64,000 nt of DNA from Seminavis robusta (lineage: Eukaryota; Bacillariophyta; Bacillariophyceae; Naviculales; Naviculaceae): NCBI GenBank assembly GCA_903772945.1, contig CAICTM010000236.1, forward strand, positions 1 through 64,000, written 5' to 3'. Position 1 is the stretch's first letter, and every line of letters begins with the position of its first letter. The notes beneath the pieces are model-generated. The model was given only the letters and a program-made list of their open reading frames with translations, had not been told where the DNA came from and made no database searches. Both the position numbers and the translations under genes were made by a program. Below, in pieces: positions 1 to 11,597 of the stretch.

Positions 1-1414
1 TGGGAGCAATGGTTCGGAAGTTCTGGAAGAAGAGGCCTGGCCGAAGCTGTTCGATAGTTATTGGGAGACTTATCGGTCTGAGTGATTGAAGATTCGTCAT
101 CCCCTTTTGCAGAAGCCGAAACAGCAACTGCTCGCGGAACACTTCCAACTTTCACAGCACCATCTCCTGGAAGAACTGATTGGACATTGAAGGAGCCCAC
201 AGCCTCATAGTACGCCTCCACTTTAGTCTTGGTGGTTGTTTGACGCAACAAGCGATCACTTTGTTCCTCTAATTCCACCTTGCGCTTGGATAGTTTGTCA
301 TATCGCTCGAACAGATCTCTTTTACGCTTTTTCAGCATGGTGATCTCCCAGGTCTCATCTCTTGCTTCTGCTCGTACCAACATGTTCTCAATATCACGTA
401 AAGAGCTGTCAAACAGTTTGTCTCGGCAGAGCTATTGTGAAAGAGGAGATCTCTCACATTTCGCTGGGCTTCCTTCAATTCCGTCATGGCAAGTGTGGCA
501 CAAGCAAGCTTGTCTTTGACCGCCACACCACGATGATAAACTCCGGTTCCACCACCCTCATTCATTTCTCGTTCTTTAGTCTTAGCTTGGAGCTCTTTGC
601 TTCTTGTGGCAGCTCTGCTTTGTTTCTTCAGATCGCTGCCATCATGTGACAAGCAAGATAAGTTCTCTCCAGCCAGGCCGAAAGGACCATACAGCAATGC
701 AACGAAGAAGCCATTAAACATGTATTTGAGTGGCATCTGGTCTTCCGTGTATTCTTTTCCACCAGCATCTGACGTCCTTCTATTGGTGTTCGATTGTTCT
801 TCCCTCCTTTCAATTTGACGTACATCTTCTGTCGAACATGCAGAACCATATCCTCGAAAGATTTACCAGAGGGGTATTTGCCTCCAGGACAGAAATCAGA
901 TGCAAACTTCAAGGCAAACTTGTAGTTGGCGATGGCAGTATTGGCCCGTTCGCCAATGTTCCTTCCCATGAGGACCTTCTCACCATTCTTGTCTATCTTG
1001 TCTTTTACAAATCCTCTTTCGTGGGCTATTTACTTCGCCCCTGCAAAACCACAGTTGATTAGACAAATTCGTTCAATAGCCAATCTCAATAGAACTTGTT
1101 CTCTCACCTTCGTCACAGCTGGCAATGTCTTTCAGAACCAGCATATATCCTGAACTGCGCTCCTCATTACCCTGTCTATTATTCTCCAATGCCACCCTGT
1201 CAAAGAGAGATGCATATGCCCCCTTTCCAGTAGTAAGTTTGTCCAATACAGAGGCATAGCCAGCGGAACCATGAAATACTTTCTGCATAAAAACTTCTTG
1301 CTGTACCGAGTTCGCTCCTCCAGCTCTGTCCTTCATACAGACATCCTTGCACTCCACTGCTACCAGGTTCCTAATCTCCTGTAGCAGTGCATCGGGGAGC
1401 TTGTCCGCCGCCAT
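1..1414 (-). pseudogene. Hypothetical coiled-coil protein, frameshifted, runs off window start
   Basis: Reading starts at ATG 1414 (MAADKLPDALLQEIRNL). A donor AG|GTGAGA after 1108 and an acceptor TAG before 1025 define an 82-bp intron (1107-1026) that joins exactly in frame into the MGRNIGERANTAIANYKFAL section. The reading frame then changes near 785-795, where GGKEYTEDQMPLKYMFNGFF continues in another frame, and again near 430. After that a basic, charged coiled coil (MLKKRKRDLFERYDKLSK, then KVELEEQSDRLLRQ) runs to the window edge in a third frame. The protein-like composition in each piece and the working intron say this was a real gene. The two frame changes make it a pseudogene, unless they are assembly errors. 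I do not recognise the family. It lies just outside the LTR-fossil cluster. Confidence 0.45.
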
Positions 1415-1699
1415 TGCCTACAACTTGCTGGTGTGTGCAAGACTACTACGTTGCACCTTTATAGATGGAATTATGTCTGAAAAGTGAGGTCAGTTTTGGA
1501 GGTGGCACAAATGACTGACATCATTACACTCCATCAATCTGATTGGATAATGAGTGCCACGTTGGTGTCACTTTGTGTCACGTGTCGTGGAAGCGTTAGG
1601 CCCGGTGGCATGCGAGACCGACATTATCATGTGTCTCGTGTCTCGGTCTCGGGCATCGTTAGGATCGGCTTGAGCACTCAAGTCGAGCGACCCAGCCCC

Positions 1700-1839
1700 A
1701 CCGAAAATGACCTGTGGTAGCGATTTATGACTATCCCGTTACAGATTACCAGATTACTAAAATCAACCACACAAAACTACCAAGTAGTAACACACAACAC
1801 TATAAGCAACCTCTTTCAACACCATCATCAGCCTTTTTT
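1700..1839. repeat. 140-bp direct repeat, left copy (LTR-like)
   Basis: This stretch, beginning ACCGAAAATGACCTGTGG, recurs at 8832-8973 in the same orientation at about 95% identity by eye. The two copies bracket 7 kb of LTR-element fossils. They are probably long terminal repeats, or parts of them, of the outer element, most likely the Copia one because the right copy follows its pol frame after a purine-rich tract. The high identity suggests a fairly recent outer insertion. Confidence 0.6.
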
Positions 1840-1849
1840 GCTTATCAGG

Positions 1850-4800
1850 CGTGGAAGCTACCGTTCGTAGAACAAACGATCGGTCGTTGCAGCGACAAGA
1901 AGAAGAAGAGCTACCGTTCGTTCGTTCATTCGAAGCAGCGCCATTGTCGCGATTCGAAGCTACCGTTTCGGAGCTACAGTTCGAAGACGAGAGAAGAAGA
2001 AGAGAAAGACCTCCAAGCGGCATAGCAACAGAAGACCTCCAAGAAGAAGGGGCTCTCTCAAGTGGAGCGAGAGATAGAGACTTCCAAGTGGAAGCAGAGG
2101 TTTGGACTTGGAATATTGATCCCTTCAGTCTGGATCAATTCCTTCCTCATTGTCACCAAAGAAACCGGTTTGAGCCAAGGAGAGGGGACGCTGATCCAAG
2201 AGTTTTGGCCTAGACTGCCACAGACATGGGTGTGCAGAGCTCATTCCCTGGATACAGCCTTACTTGTCTGGGTGTGTCATTTGCTGTTGGAATAGGGAGA
2301 GAAGAAGACCCAACAATGTTCTCATCCAAGTGATACCGAAGAGAAAAGAATTGGAGGCGAATATGGAGGCAATCTGCAGAGTGGGGGGCGGTGGTAGGTC
2401 CCAAGGCCGAGGCTATGGAAGAGGCCGAGGCAGGGGACGAGCTATCGGAGAAACCATGGATTCGCGAACGCAATGAATCCTCCGAAGACTTTACCAAGGG
2501 CGGTGATGCCAGGCAAGCTCCTAACAAAGAAGAACAACAGCAAGGAGTACAAGTCTACTCGTAAAAACGACCACTCTTCCAAAAAAGAAGAAAAATGGTG
2601 CGACTACCACGGGTCCAGCACTCACAACACCGCTGACTGCATGACTCTGAAGAAGCTCAGGGCCAAGTCTCAGTCCTCGTCTGGCAACGATTAACAAGCC
2701 ACCGTACAACAAGAACAAGACTTGAAACGCAAGTCCGACGACGCCAAGACCACCACCAAGAAGGAACTCTCAGTCCTCATGAAGAAGGTTTCCAACGCTG
2801 CGTTCAAGCCTGATCGCAAGAAGAAAAGCTAATGCAACCATGTTGCAAGCGCAAGTCAGACAACAACTCCGACAACGGGACGACTCCTTCTGTTGGAACT
2901 CCATCAACATGATGGACAAGAAAATGGCGGCCGTTGACAAGGCGCTTACCGAATTCGACTTCAATCATTCAGATGGAGAGCTCTCGTCTGAGGATTAGGC
3001 CAGGTTGATGATTCAACGGAACATGTTCCGATTTCTCTACCTAAGTATTGAAGATATCTCACTAATAGTAGAAACAAGAATTGTTTGTAAACTGAATGAA
3101 CGTCTACGGCAAATTGATATATTGCCTAAACTGCTCAACTAGACAATGTGAATCATCTTCAGCATCGTTACTAGTCCGTGGCAATCAACCTCTTAAACGT
3201 CGCAAGACAAGATGACCTCAAACCCATCGTTCTTGTTAGATTTATACAAGCGGAAGAAGAAAGGAAACCAAAACCCTTACACTCCGTTGCTTACTGGAGT
3301 ACAGGAGCATCCGGTGAACTTTGATTGACTCCAACACTTATGCTAACGGTTACGTATGTAAGAATCTATGGGCGGCGTCACAACATTACGGATTGCTTTT
3401 GAAAGGAATTAAACCCGCACGAAGTGTAAGGTGCACACTCTTGATTTCCTGAGTTCCAGCGATAATGAATTATCGAACTGGAATTTACACGTCACCAAGA
3501 ACTTGGGGGCGCGCAGACATGATTCAATTAGGTCAAGACATCTCTCTTCGACCTAAGAATCAAGTTTTGATTGTAAGTACCAGATTGGTTACAGCTATTT
3601 TTCGCTGCGAAAGATGGCAATAGCCAATAGAAAGGAGAACTATCTACTTTCCGATTCCTGCAGCTGTCCGCCAACAATGCAGATAGTCTCAAGAATATTC
3701 TTGACACGATATACGAACAAATAGACGTGCCAGAGTCGAAACACCAGTTAAATAAGGAAGAGCAAGAACTGCCTCATGCCTTTTTCAACCAAGTGCTTCG
3801 ACCCGTCGAGGATACTTGGGGAGAGTTGCGAAATACGACTACGAAGTAGAACTTCGTCCCGACGCTAAATCCTATTATACTAGGGCTCACCTACTCCACG
3901 GGTCCATAACAACACTCTTAAGAAGGAGGTTGAACATCTCTGCGAGGCAGGAGTACTCAAGAAGGTGAACGTTCCGATGGAGCGCACCAACCTTTATCAT
4001 TCCCAAAAAGATGGATCTGTACGATTCATCTCTGATTTTCAGGAACCGAACAAAGTCAAGACGAAGCTATCCTATCCCAAAATACAAGACATGCTCTTGA
4101 ACCTAAATGGTTCAAGTGCGCTACCAGTTAGACCTGAACACGGGACACTACCAATCGAGCTGTCACCTCACTCGAAGCAACCATGTACCATTGCACTCCC
4201 GTGGGAAAGCACGAGTACCAGAGGTTACCAATTGGCCTATGTAATAGTCCCGACATCTTCCAAAGGAAGATGAAAACACGCATGCATGACTTAGAAAATG
4301 TCCGTGCATACATCGATGATCAACTCATCCTAAATGACGTCGATCTGGCGGATACGTTGAATAGTTAGATGACCTTTTCCAAAGACCTCAAGAAGTCGCG
4401 GTGAAATCACACTACCAAGGCCTTCCTCGAAGGAAGAAGGAGTATCTAGACATTGGACTACTCGAGAAGGAATCCAACCCTTAACTAAAAGGATAAAGAT
4501 GTGATCCAGCTATCGCCTTCCTACCAACAGGAAGACTCGTAGATCATTGGACCACAACTACCAAGGGCTGCTCCAAGACAGCAGACGGAGCAACCACCAT
4601 TCTGAAACAGACATGGTTTACCCAGTATCCATGACCGGTGTCATGGACAGAGAACGTTAGACCCGCGCAGAGGTCGAGAAGACCTCCGGGATGAACATGG
4701 ACTTCGTCGCAATATCACGGTCAATCGTGACAAGATCACAACATCCGTTTCAAAGCAAACCGGAAATACATTAAGGAACGTCGCCAACAACTATCCAGAA

Positions 4801-5580
4801 AAACACCCGATAAGGAGAACACGACACGTGTCCCTCATCAACACCATGTCAACGATACTATGATGATTCATCAGTAACAACCGTTATACGGTCAGCCAAC
4901 GACAAAGGTCCTTACCACACAGACCGGTCAATAACAATGGCACTGTACGGCTCCGACAACTACCGCCAGTGCGGCACAGTACCAGACTTGAACATAAAGT
5001 ATTTAACACCCATAAAGGCCTGATCCCTTGTGGATTGCCATCGTGCGACGCACATGTCTACATCCAATCTCCGGAGAGTGCCCCCACTTTAATTCATTAT
5101 GTTCTCCTTGTCGACTGATGTCGTGGCCTTCCGGACCCTTGTCAGGGGCGAATGCAATACACGCCTCTTAGCCTTATTCGCACTCGATCCTAGATATAGG
5201 TTGAGTTCGACTCATGACTTAGTCTCTCGTGAATAGTCATTGAGACAGGGTTCTCAATGACCGCTCTAGTCATAACTAGGTGATGATGAAACTCGCTCTA
5301 GATATTTAGCCAGCGTGGAGTACTTCCACGCTACTAGATAAATGCTAGACGAATCTTCCACGCGTTCCGTTTTTGGATCGTGAGTGAGTAGGATTGCTAC
5401 CGCAACCTACTCTATCACACTCTACAGTCTCCCGCGGGAGTTCAGATCTACGATCCTTTGATTGTGGATTCTCTCTCGTTGATTAGTTTTTCATAGCTTT
5501 TCTAATCCCTCTCTTTAATCCTCTCATAACTTTCATTCTCTCAAACTCAAAACACTCGAAAGATCTTTACACTAGCTTTT
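1850..5580 (+). mobile_element. Ty3/Gypsy-like LTR element fossil
   Basis: A decayed LTR element. Parts seen in order are a gag-like region with a zinc-knuckle-like motif (WCDYHGSSTHNTADC, about 2597-2641), then reverse transcriptase around 3965-4370 (FISDFQEPNKVKTKLSYPKI and QRLPIGLCNSPDIFQ are typical Gypsy RT signatures, with a YIDD-type active-site motif), then an LTR-like block at 5029-5580. It is clearly broken, with many breaks along its length, and looks older than the Copia sequence beside it. Outer limits are estimates. It seems to lie inside, or to have been joined to, a Copia element. Confidence 0.7.
5029..5580. repeat. LTR-like block between Gypsy and Copia fossils
   Basis: Non-coding sequence of LTR character. 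It starts with TG near 5029, contains a 19-bp imperfect hairpin (GCGTGG..CCACGC, about 5315-5333), and becomes a C/T-rich tract before the Copia frame begins. I read it as the end LTR of the Gypsy-like fossil. No second copy was found in the window, so the call rests on position and texture only. A 13-base piece, TCCACGCTACTAG, also occurs near 63902. Confidence 0.35.
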
Positions 5581-5586
5581 AGCGTA

Positions 5587-8500
5587 GTGCACCAGGTCTA
5601 CTGCACACCGTTTCATTGGTGCCATGTTGACCCGATGAAGACCAAGTCGGAGGCTCACTTGACCTTAGACTCACTTTTCCAGAAGATTGGAGTACCAAGA
5701 GTCCTGATCCCAGACAACGCGAAGGAGCTTACCATGGGAGAGTTTCGACGAAAGGCACAACGAGTTCAGTGCCCTATCCATCCGGTTGAGGCTTACACAC
5801 CCAACCAGAACTTTGCTGAAGACCTAATCCGAGAGCTGAAGAGAACTTACAGAAGAGCAATGACGACTACTGACAGCTTGGAATGCCTCTGGGACATGTG
5901 TTTCGTCTTCTGCGGGCTGACTCGCAGCCACACTGCATTACCGATCCGAGAGTTGGATGGCCAAGTTCCCGCTACTCTTTTGACAGGGGACACTGCTGAC
6001 ATCTCACATATTTGTGAGTTTGGATGGTATGATTGGGTTTGGTACCTTTCTCCTGAGAGACAGGGCGAGTCAATGGAAAGGAAGCGCCTTGGTCGCTACT
6101 GTGGCCCCAGCACTGACATTGGGGACGCTATGTGTGCCCGAATCCTCACCGAGAAGGGCCAGTTGGTCTCTAGGACATCTGTCATCCCCTTATCAGACCA
6201 GGAGAAGCTGAGCCCGGTGATTGAATCCAAGAAGGCAGCATTCACAGAATCCCTTAAGAAGTCCCTTGGCAAGCGTTATGTTTTGGCCAGCAGTGATGAT
6301 GCTGAATCTCGTCAGGATGAAGAGATACCAGAGTATTATGAGCCAATTGATGATCGTGACCCAGCTCCTCTGCCAGAGTTGTCAGAAGCAGATGAGATGC
6401 AACATGAGGCCTTCGATAAGTACATTGCAACTCGTGTTTGTGTCCCACAGGGAGACCAAATGTCTTATGGCACAGTCACCAAGCGCAAGAGGAACTCAGA
6501 TGGAAAACTGATTGGTCTTTCGAATTCTAACCCATTGCTTGATACTTCCCTTTATGAGGTGGAGTTTGACAGTGGCGAGACCGAGGCCTACTCGGCCAAC
6601 ATCATTGCAGAGTCTATCTATGCTCAGGTGGATGATGACGGTTACACTTTGTTTGAATTAGCGGATATCCTGGACCATGCGAAGGATGGACACGCTGTTT
6701 CAGGGGACGACGCCTACATCTATCGGAATGGCAGGAAGATTTCGCGACGGACCACCAAAGGGTGGAAACTTTTGTGTCAGTGGAAAGATGGGACCACCTC
6801 CTGGCAGTCCCTTAAGGACATGAAAGATGGTTACCTGATTCAGACGGCAGAGTATGCACAGAACAATGGCTTGGAGTCAGAGCCAGCTTTCTCTTGGTGG
6901 GTCCCCTACACCCTCAAGAAGCGGAATCGGATTATCTCTGCTGTCGCCAAGCGTTACTTTCGCAAGGAACAGAAATATGGGGTTGAGCTCCCCAAAACAG
7001 TGGAGCATGCCCTTGAGATCGACAAGGAAACTGGTACAACCTTCTGGCATGATGCCATTAAGAAAGAGATGGCAGCCGTCGGCAAAGCTTTTGAGATCTT
7101 GGAGGAGGATGCCCCTGATCCAGTTGGCCATACTCACATCCGTTGCCATATGGTTTTTGACGTTAAAAGTGACTTCACCAGAAAGGCACGCTTGGTCGCT
7201 GGAGGACACATGACTGACCCCCCTTCGTCAATCACCTATGCCAGTGTTGTCAGTCGTGAGAGTGTACGACTGGCCTTCCTGATTGCAGCATTGAACGATT
7301 TGGATATCTTGGCAGCTGATATTGGCAATGCATATTTGAATGCCCCAGTTCGAGAGAAGATTTTTATCACATGCGGTAAGGAATTTGGCCCATTTGAGGG
7401 ACGCAAGGCAAAGGTCGTCAAGGCCCTGTATGGCCTCAAATCAAGTGGAGCAGCATGGAGGGTCCACTTAGCTGATGTTTTGCGAGACAACTTGGGGTTC
7501 ACCTCTTGTAAGGCAGACAATGATGTCTGGTTTCGTGCAGCCACCAGGCCTGACGGAAGGGAATACTATGAGTATATTTTGGTATACACGGATGACCTCC
7601 TTTGCATATCAACTAACCCAAACACCTTACTCTGCTACCTGGATCAGCATTTCCTGTTGAAGCCAGGATCCCTGGGAAAGCCAACTCAGTACCTTGGAGC
7701 TTCAGTCAAGGAGTACAATCTCCCTGGCGTTGACAAACCCTGTTGGTCAATGGGATCTGAACAGTATGTCAAGGAGGCTGTCAGAAATGTGGAAACATGG
7801 CTAGAGCGACGTGGGAAGACGCTCAAGTCGAAAGCAACTTCAGTGTTACCGAGCAATTACACCCCGGAATTGGATGTTTCAAACCTTTGTGATGACGAGT
7901 GGACAAATTACTTTCAACAACAGATTGGAGTGCTACGATGGGCCGTGGAACTCGGGAGAATTGACATCTGCACCGAGGTTTCAATCATGGCTTCGTACTG
8001 TGCAGCCCCACGAGTTGGGCATCTGGACACTGTGTTTCATATCTTGGCATATCTCAAGCAGCACAGTCGTTCTCACCTTGTTTTTGATCCTTCCTATGTG
8101 AATCATGTGGAACCAGAGCGACCTGACTGGAGCGATTTCTATGCCGATGCGAAAGAGCTTTTGCCCCCAGACATGCCGAAGCCCCTCGGCAAACCAATCC
8201 AAATCACCATGTTTGTGGATTCTGACCATGCTGGGGACAAGGTGACACGTCGTTCGCGTACTGGTGTACTCGTCTTTGCTAACATGTCCCCAATTATCTG
8301 GTATAGCAAGAAGCAGGGCTCCATTGAGACTTCTTCCTTTGTATCTGAATTCGCAGCAATGAAGGTTGGAATCGAGATTGTGGAAGGCTTGCGATACAAG
8401 CTCAGGATGATGGGAGTCCCTCTCGATGGTCCAGCTCATGTCAAGGCGGACAATATGTCAGTGATCAAGAATTCAAGTATCCCGGAGTCTACCTTGAAGA

Positions 8501-8831
8501 AGAAGAGCAATTCGGTCGCCTACCATTATGTCCGTGAAAGAGTCGCTGCAGGCATGGCAAACATCACATACGAGAATACTGAGAGCAATCTGGCGGATAT
8601 GCTGACGAAGATCCAGAACGGGCCTGTGAGACAGCGACTGGTTTCGAAAGTCCTCTATTAACAATCTGCAAAAGGCAACATGACCATAGGGTGGGCCGTT
8701 GTGGTTAACGGCAGGTCTGAGCCTCCAAGGGGCCTTGCCCCAAGGGTACATCCTGTTTCAGACTCCTGAAGTCTGTTTTCCCATTCCAAGTGCAATCTAG
8801 CGTGAGATAGATCCCCCTCTAGCTTGAGGGG
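5587..8831 (+). mobile_element. Ty1/Copia-type element fossil (integrase, RT, RNase H parts)
   Basis: A single long pol frame (5587-8661) of about 1,020 codons. It carries an integrase-core section (IPDNAKELTMGEF, THTALPIRELDG region), a Copia reverse transcriptase (KARLVAGGH, LAADIGNAYLNAP, KALYGLKSSGAAWR, YTDDLLCI) and RNase H (VDSDHAGDKVTRRSRTG; KADNMSVIKNSS). These are hallmarks of the diatom Copia (CoDi) group. No gag or protease was recognised, so the element is incomplete and should be treated as a fossil, though this pol portion looks young. A purine-rich tract just before 8832 would suit a polypurine primer site next to the right-hand direct repeat. Confidence 0.85.
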
Positions 8832-8973
8832 ACCGAAAATGACCTGTGGTAGCGATTTATGACTATCCAGTTACCAGATTACCAGATTACTAAAATCAAC
8901 CACACAACAACTACCAAGTAGTAACACACACAACTATAAGCAACCTCTTTTCAACACCATCATCAGCCTTTTT
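8832..8973. repeat. 140-bp direct repeat, right copy (LTR-like)
   Basis: Right partner of the repeat at 1700-1839, same orientation, about 95% identical by eye. It begins directly after a GAGGGGA purine tract that follows the Copia pol frame, the position expected for a 3' LTR. Similarity ends at about 8973, so it is either a short LTR or the first part of a longer one. Confidence 0.6.
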
Positions 8974-9224
8974 CGCCACAATGCAAAGACGGAGTGACCA
9001 GTCACAAAGACGGAGTCACTCACGCGATTAGAAATTCATTCTTGCTTTCTCGAAGTTGCCTAAATAGGTAAAAGTCGTTGTGGTTTGGTGGCAAACTGTA
9101 ACGAAGCCTTCACAATTTCATTATTTTTCACACACTCCACACTCCACAACATCAAACCAGGTGAACTTGTTGTCTGTCATCAGTGTCAACAAATCCAAGC
9201 ACAGTTACTTCAGATTACACGACA

Positions 9225-10978
9225 ATGAGGAAAATTCTTTTAATAAGCTTCCTGATTCTTCGGGCCAGTTGTCAAACAGTTCCTGACTCCACGAATGAGA
9301 CTGCGAGAACCAACTTTCAAGGTTTCTCCACATTTCCGCCGGTGAAGACCGCGGCTACCAATGCCAATACTCCAGCAAGGAACAACATGCCACCCACCAT
9401 GGCGCCAACTCGTCGTAGAATGCGAATGCCAGCGAATGGCAATGCTGCTTCGAGACTCCCTGCCCCAACAGCGGCAAAAGCGGTACCAAAGCCCACGAGA
9501 GCGCAAACCCAGCCGAGACCGAACAATGCTGCACCGAAACCAGCACAGCAAACCAACAATAAGCCCGCAATCAAACCGACGCCGGTTCCGGCAGCCGATG
9601 TTGGTCCAATATCCATCACTGCCAACGAAGATGGCATTACGTACAAGCCGGGGAAACTCACTCACACCCAAGCAGGACTTCGGTTGAGCCAGGGACTGTC
9701 GGCAAGGGTCATTGCTCGGTCTGGACAGCTTGTCAACTATACGAATGGAATGAGATCAAGAGATGTGTTTCACGGCCGTCCCGATGCAGGAGCTTGTTTC
9801 GAAGATACTCGTATTTTCAACCCAGGCGGCTGGGTATACGTATCCAATTCCGAAATGAGACAGATTGACCCGGGTGTCCAACCCGGAGAGGGTGGAGTGG
9901 GTGCCATTACGTTTAGACGAGATGGAGAAATTATCAACTATAAGCCAGTATTGACCAATTCCACCTGGAACTGCGGGGGCGGGCGCACTCCATGGAATAC
10001 ATGGGTTTCTTGCGAAGAGCAGCCAGGAGGTAAAGTCTATCAAGTCGATCCCTTGGGACTGAGACCTGCCGAGGTGATGACTATGGGGCGAGAAGGCGGC
10101 GCTTGGGAGAGCTTTACGTATGACACACGAAACATGTCGGGTAAGTGAGAAAGAGCGCAAAACGATTGCCGTCCACCCTACAATGAATCCTGTTGCCTGA
10201 CACGCCATTTCCTCATTCAGAACCCCACTTTTATCTCACGGAGGATGCGCCTCGAGGTGCCGTCCAAAGATTCACTCCTAATAGAGTAGATTGGGTGAAC
10301 GACCCTTGGCAAATGCTGCATCGGCCTGGGAAGACTGAATACTTGAAACTCATCCCCAATCAGCAAGGTACGGGTGGAAGATACCGATGGGTCGCTGGCC
10401 GCGTGGCTGGCAGGAACAACGCGCTTCAGTATTATCCAAACGTGGAGGGAATTGACTGTGACGGCGACTCGGTCTACTTTGTATCCAAGACACTGCAGCA
10501 ACTTTTTGAATTGAATCTCCGGAATGGTCGCTACTCGAACAGCTCTACAGTTCGAGGAAAATTTGATGGAAAACCCGATCAAGTTGCGCGAATTCTGGCA
10601 AACGACGACAGACCCAAGCATAAAGATACTTTGCTTTACTTTACAGAAGAGGGCGGCAAACATGCGGGTGTACATGGACGGAATCCTGGTGGCAAGTTTG
10701 TCACAATCTTTGAAAGCCCCGTGTACAAGACCGAATGTGCCGGGTTGTCTTTCTCTCCGAATGGAAAGCACATGTATATTGCGTATCAAGATCAAGGAAT
10801 TATGCTGGACGTGTATCGTCGAGATGGCCTCCCATTTCACGCCAAGTCTCTCAATATCAAATATCACAAGAACAACAATGGAGGAGGCGGTAGCGGCAAC
10901 GCTAACACGGGAGGTGGAGGTGGAGCAGCAAATGGAGGCGCAGCCACGACAGGCGGGGCCGGAAACAATCGTCAATAG
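9225..10978 (+). CDS. Secreted PhoX/DUF839-like protein
   Basis: Two exons, 9225-10140 and 10221-10978, with an 80-bp GT-AG intron (GTAAGT / TTCAG) that keeps frame, giving 557 aa. ATG 9225 is followed by a clear signal peptide (MRKILLISFLILRASC). Next comes a low-complexity Ala/Pro/Asn/Thr linker to about residue 125. The globular part carries the DUF839/PhoX signature TWNCGGGRTPWNTWVSCEE near residue 260, then TMGREGGAWESF and, after the intron, EPHFYLTEDAPRGAVQRFTP. The C-terminus is a Gly/Asn-rich tail. PhoX enzymes are calcium/iron-dependent secreted alkaline phosphatases with a beta-propeller fold, so a role in extracellular phosphate or phosphoester use is plausible. Activity is inferred from the family only, and some DUF839 proteins have no proven phosphatase activity. 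Confidence 0.8.
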
Positions 10979-11597
10979 CAAAACCCTGCCAGCACAAGAC
11001 TAGAGAATATAAATCTACTGTACAATACTATAGAAAGAGAAAATGTCAACACGCGCCTCTAATGTTACTGCTTGCTACTGTAACCGTAATCAGTGACAGG
11101 CATTCCCTCCCCCCTGTTGTTGCCCCCATCCAACCGCGCTGTCCAGAGCGCTGAGTTTCCTCGCATAAGCTTGGCTCTCTGCTCGCATTCTTACAGTGCG
11201 ACTCTTATTAAAATCTCTGCCCACTCTTCGCTTGCTAGCTAGAGGGATGCCTCCGTGGATCCCACAAAGTCAAGCCCTTTGGCCCCCATGTTGGTTCTCA
11301 GTTTGTTGCCCCCGATCCCAAGGAACCTAGAGCAACCGGTACAGTAGTAGTCCTGAATCCCTCCTCTCTTTGCCTTCAGCCTGGTCCTTCCGTGGATACT
11401 AGTATCTTCCATGCTCTGAACCCCTTTCTAGCTACAGATCAATCACGCGTGGCAAGCATAACTAAGAACTCTCAATAAGATTAAGGTTTACGCCAGGCAA
11501 CACCAGCTGAATCACGAGCCAAAGCCTCATTTTTTGCCAGTTGTTCCATCAAAAGCAACGGTGTCAATTGCAGTTGACCATCCCCTTGGATATCCCA
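10979..11597. other. Intergenic, no gene seen
   Basis: No convincing coding frame. It holds the 3' flank of the PhoX-like gene and the presumed promoter of the STELLO-like gene, with C/T-rich stretches and CTAGCTAG-type motifs. Confidence 0.5.
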
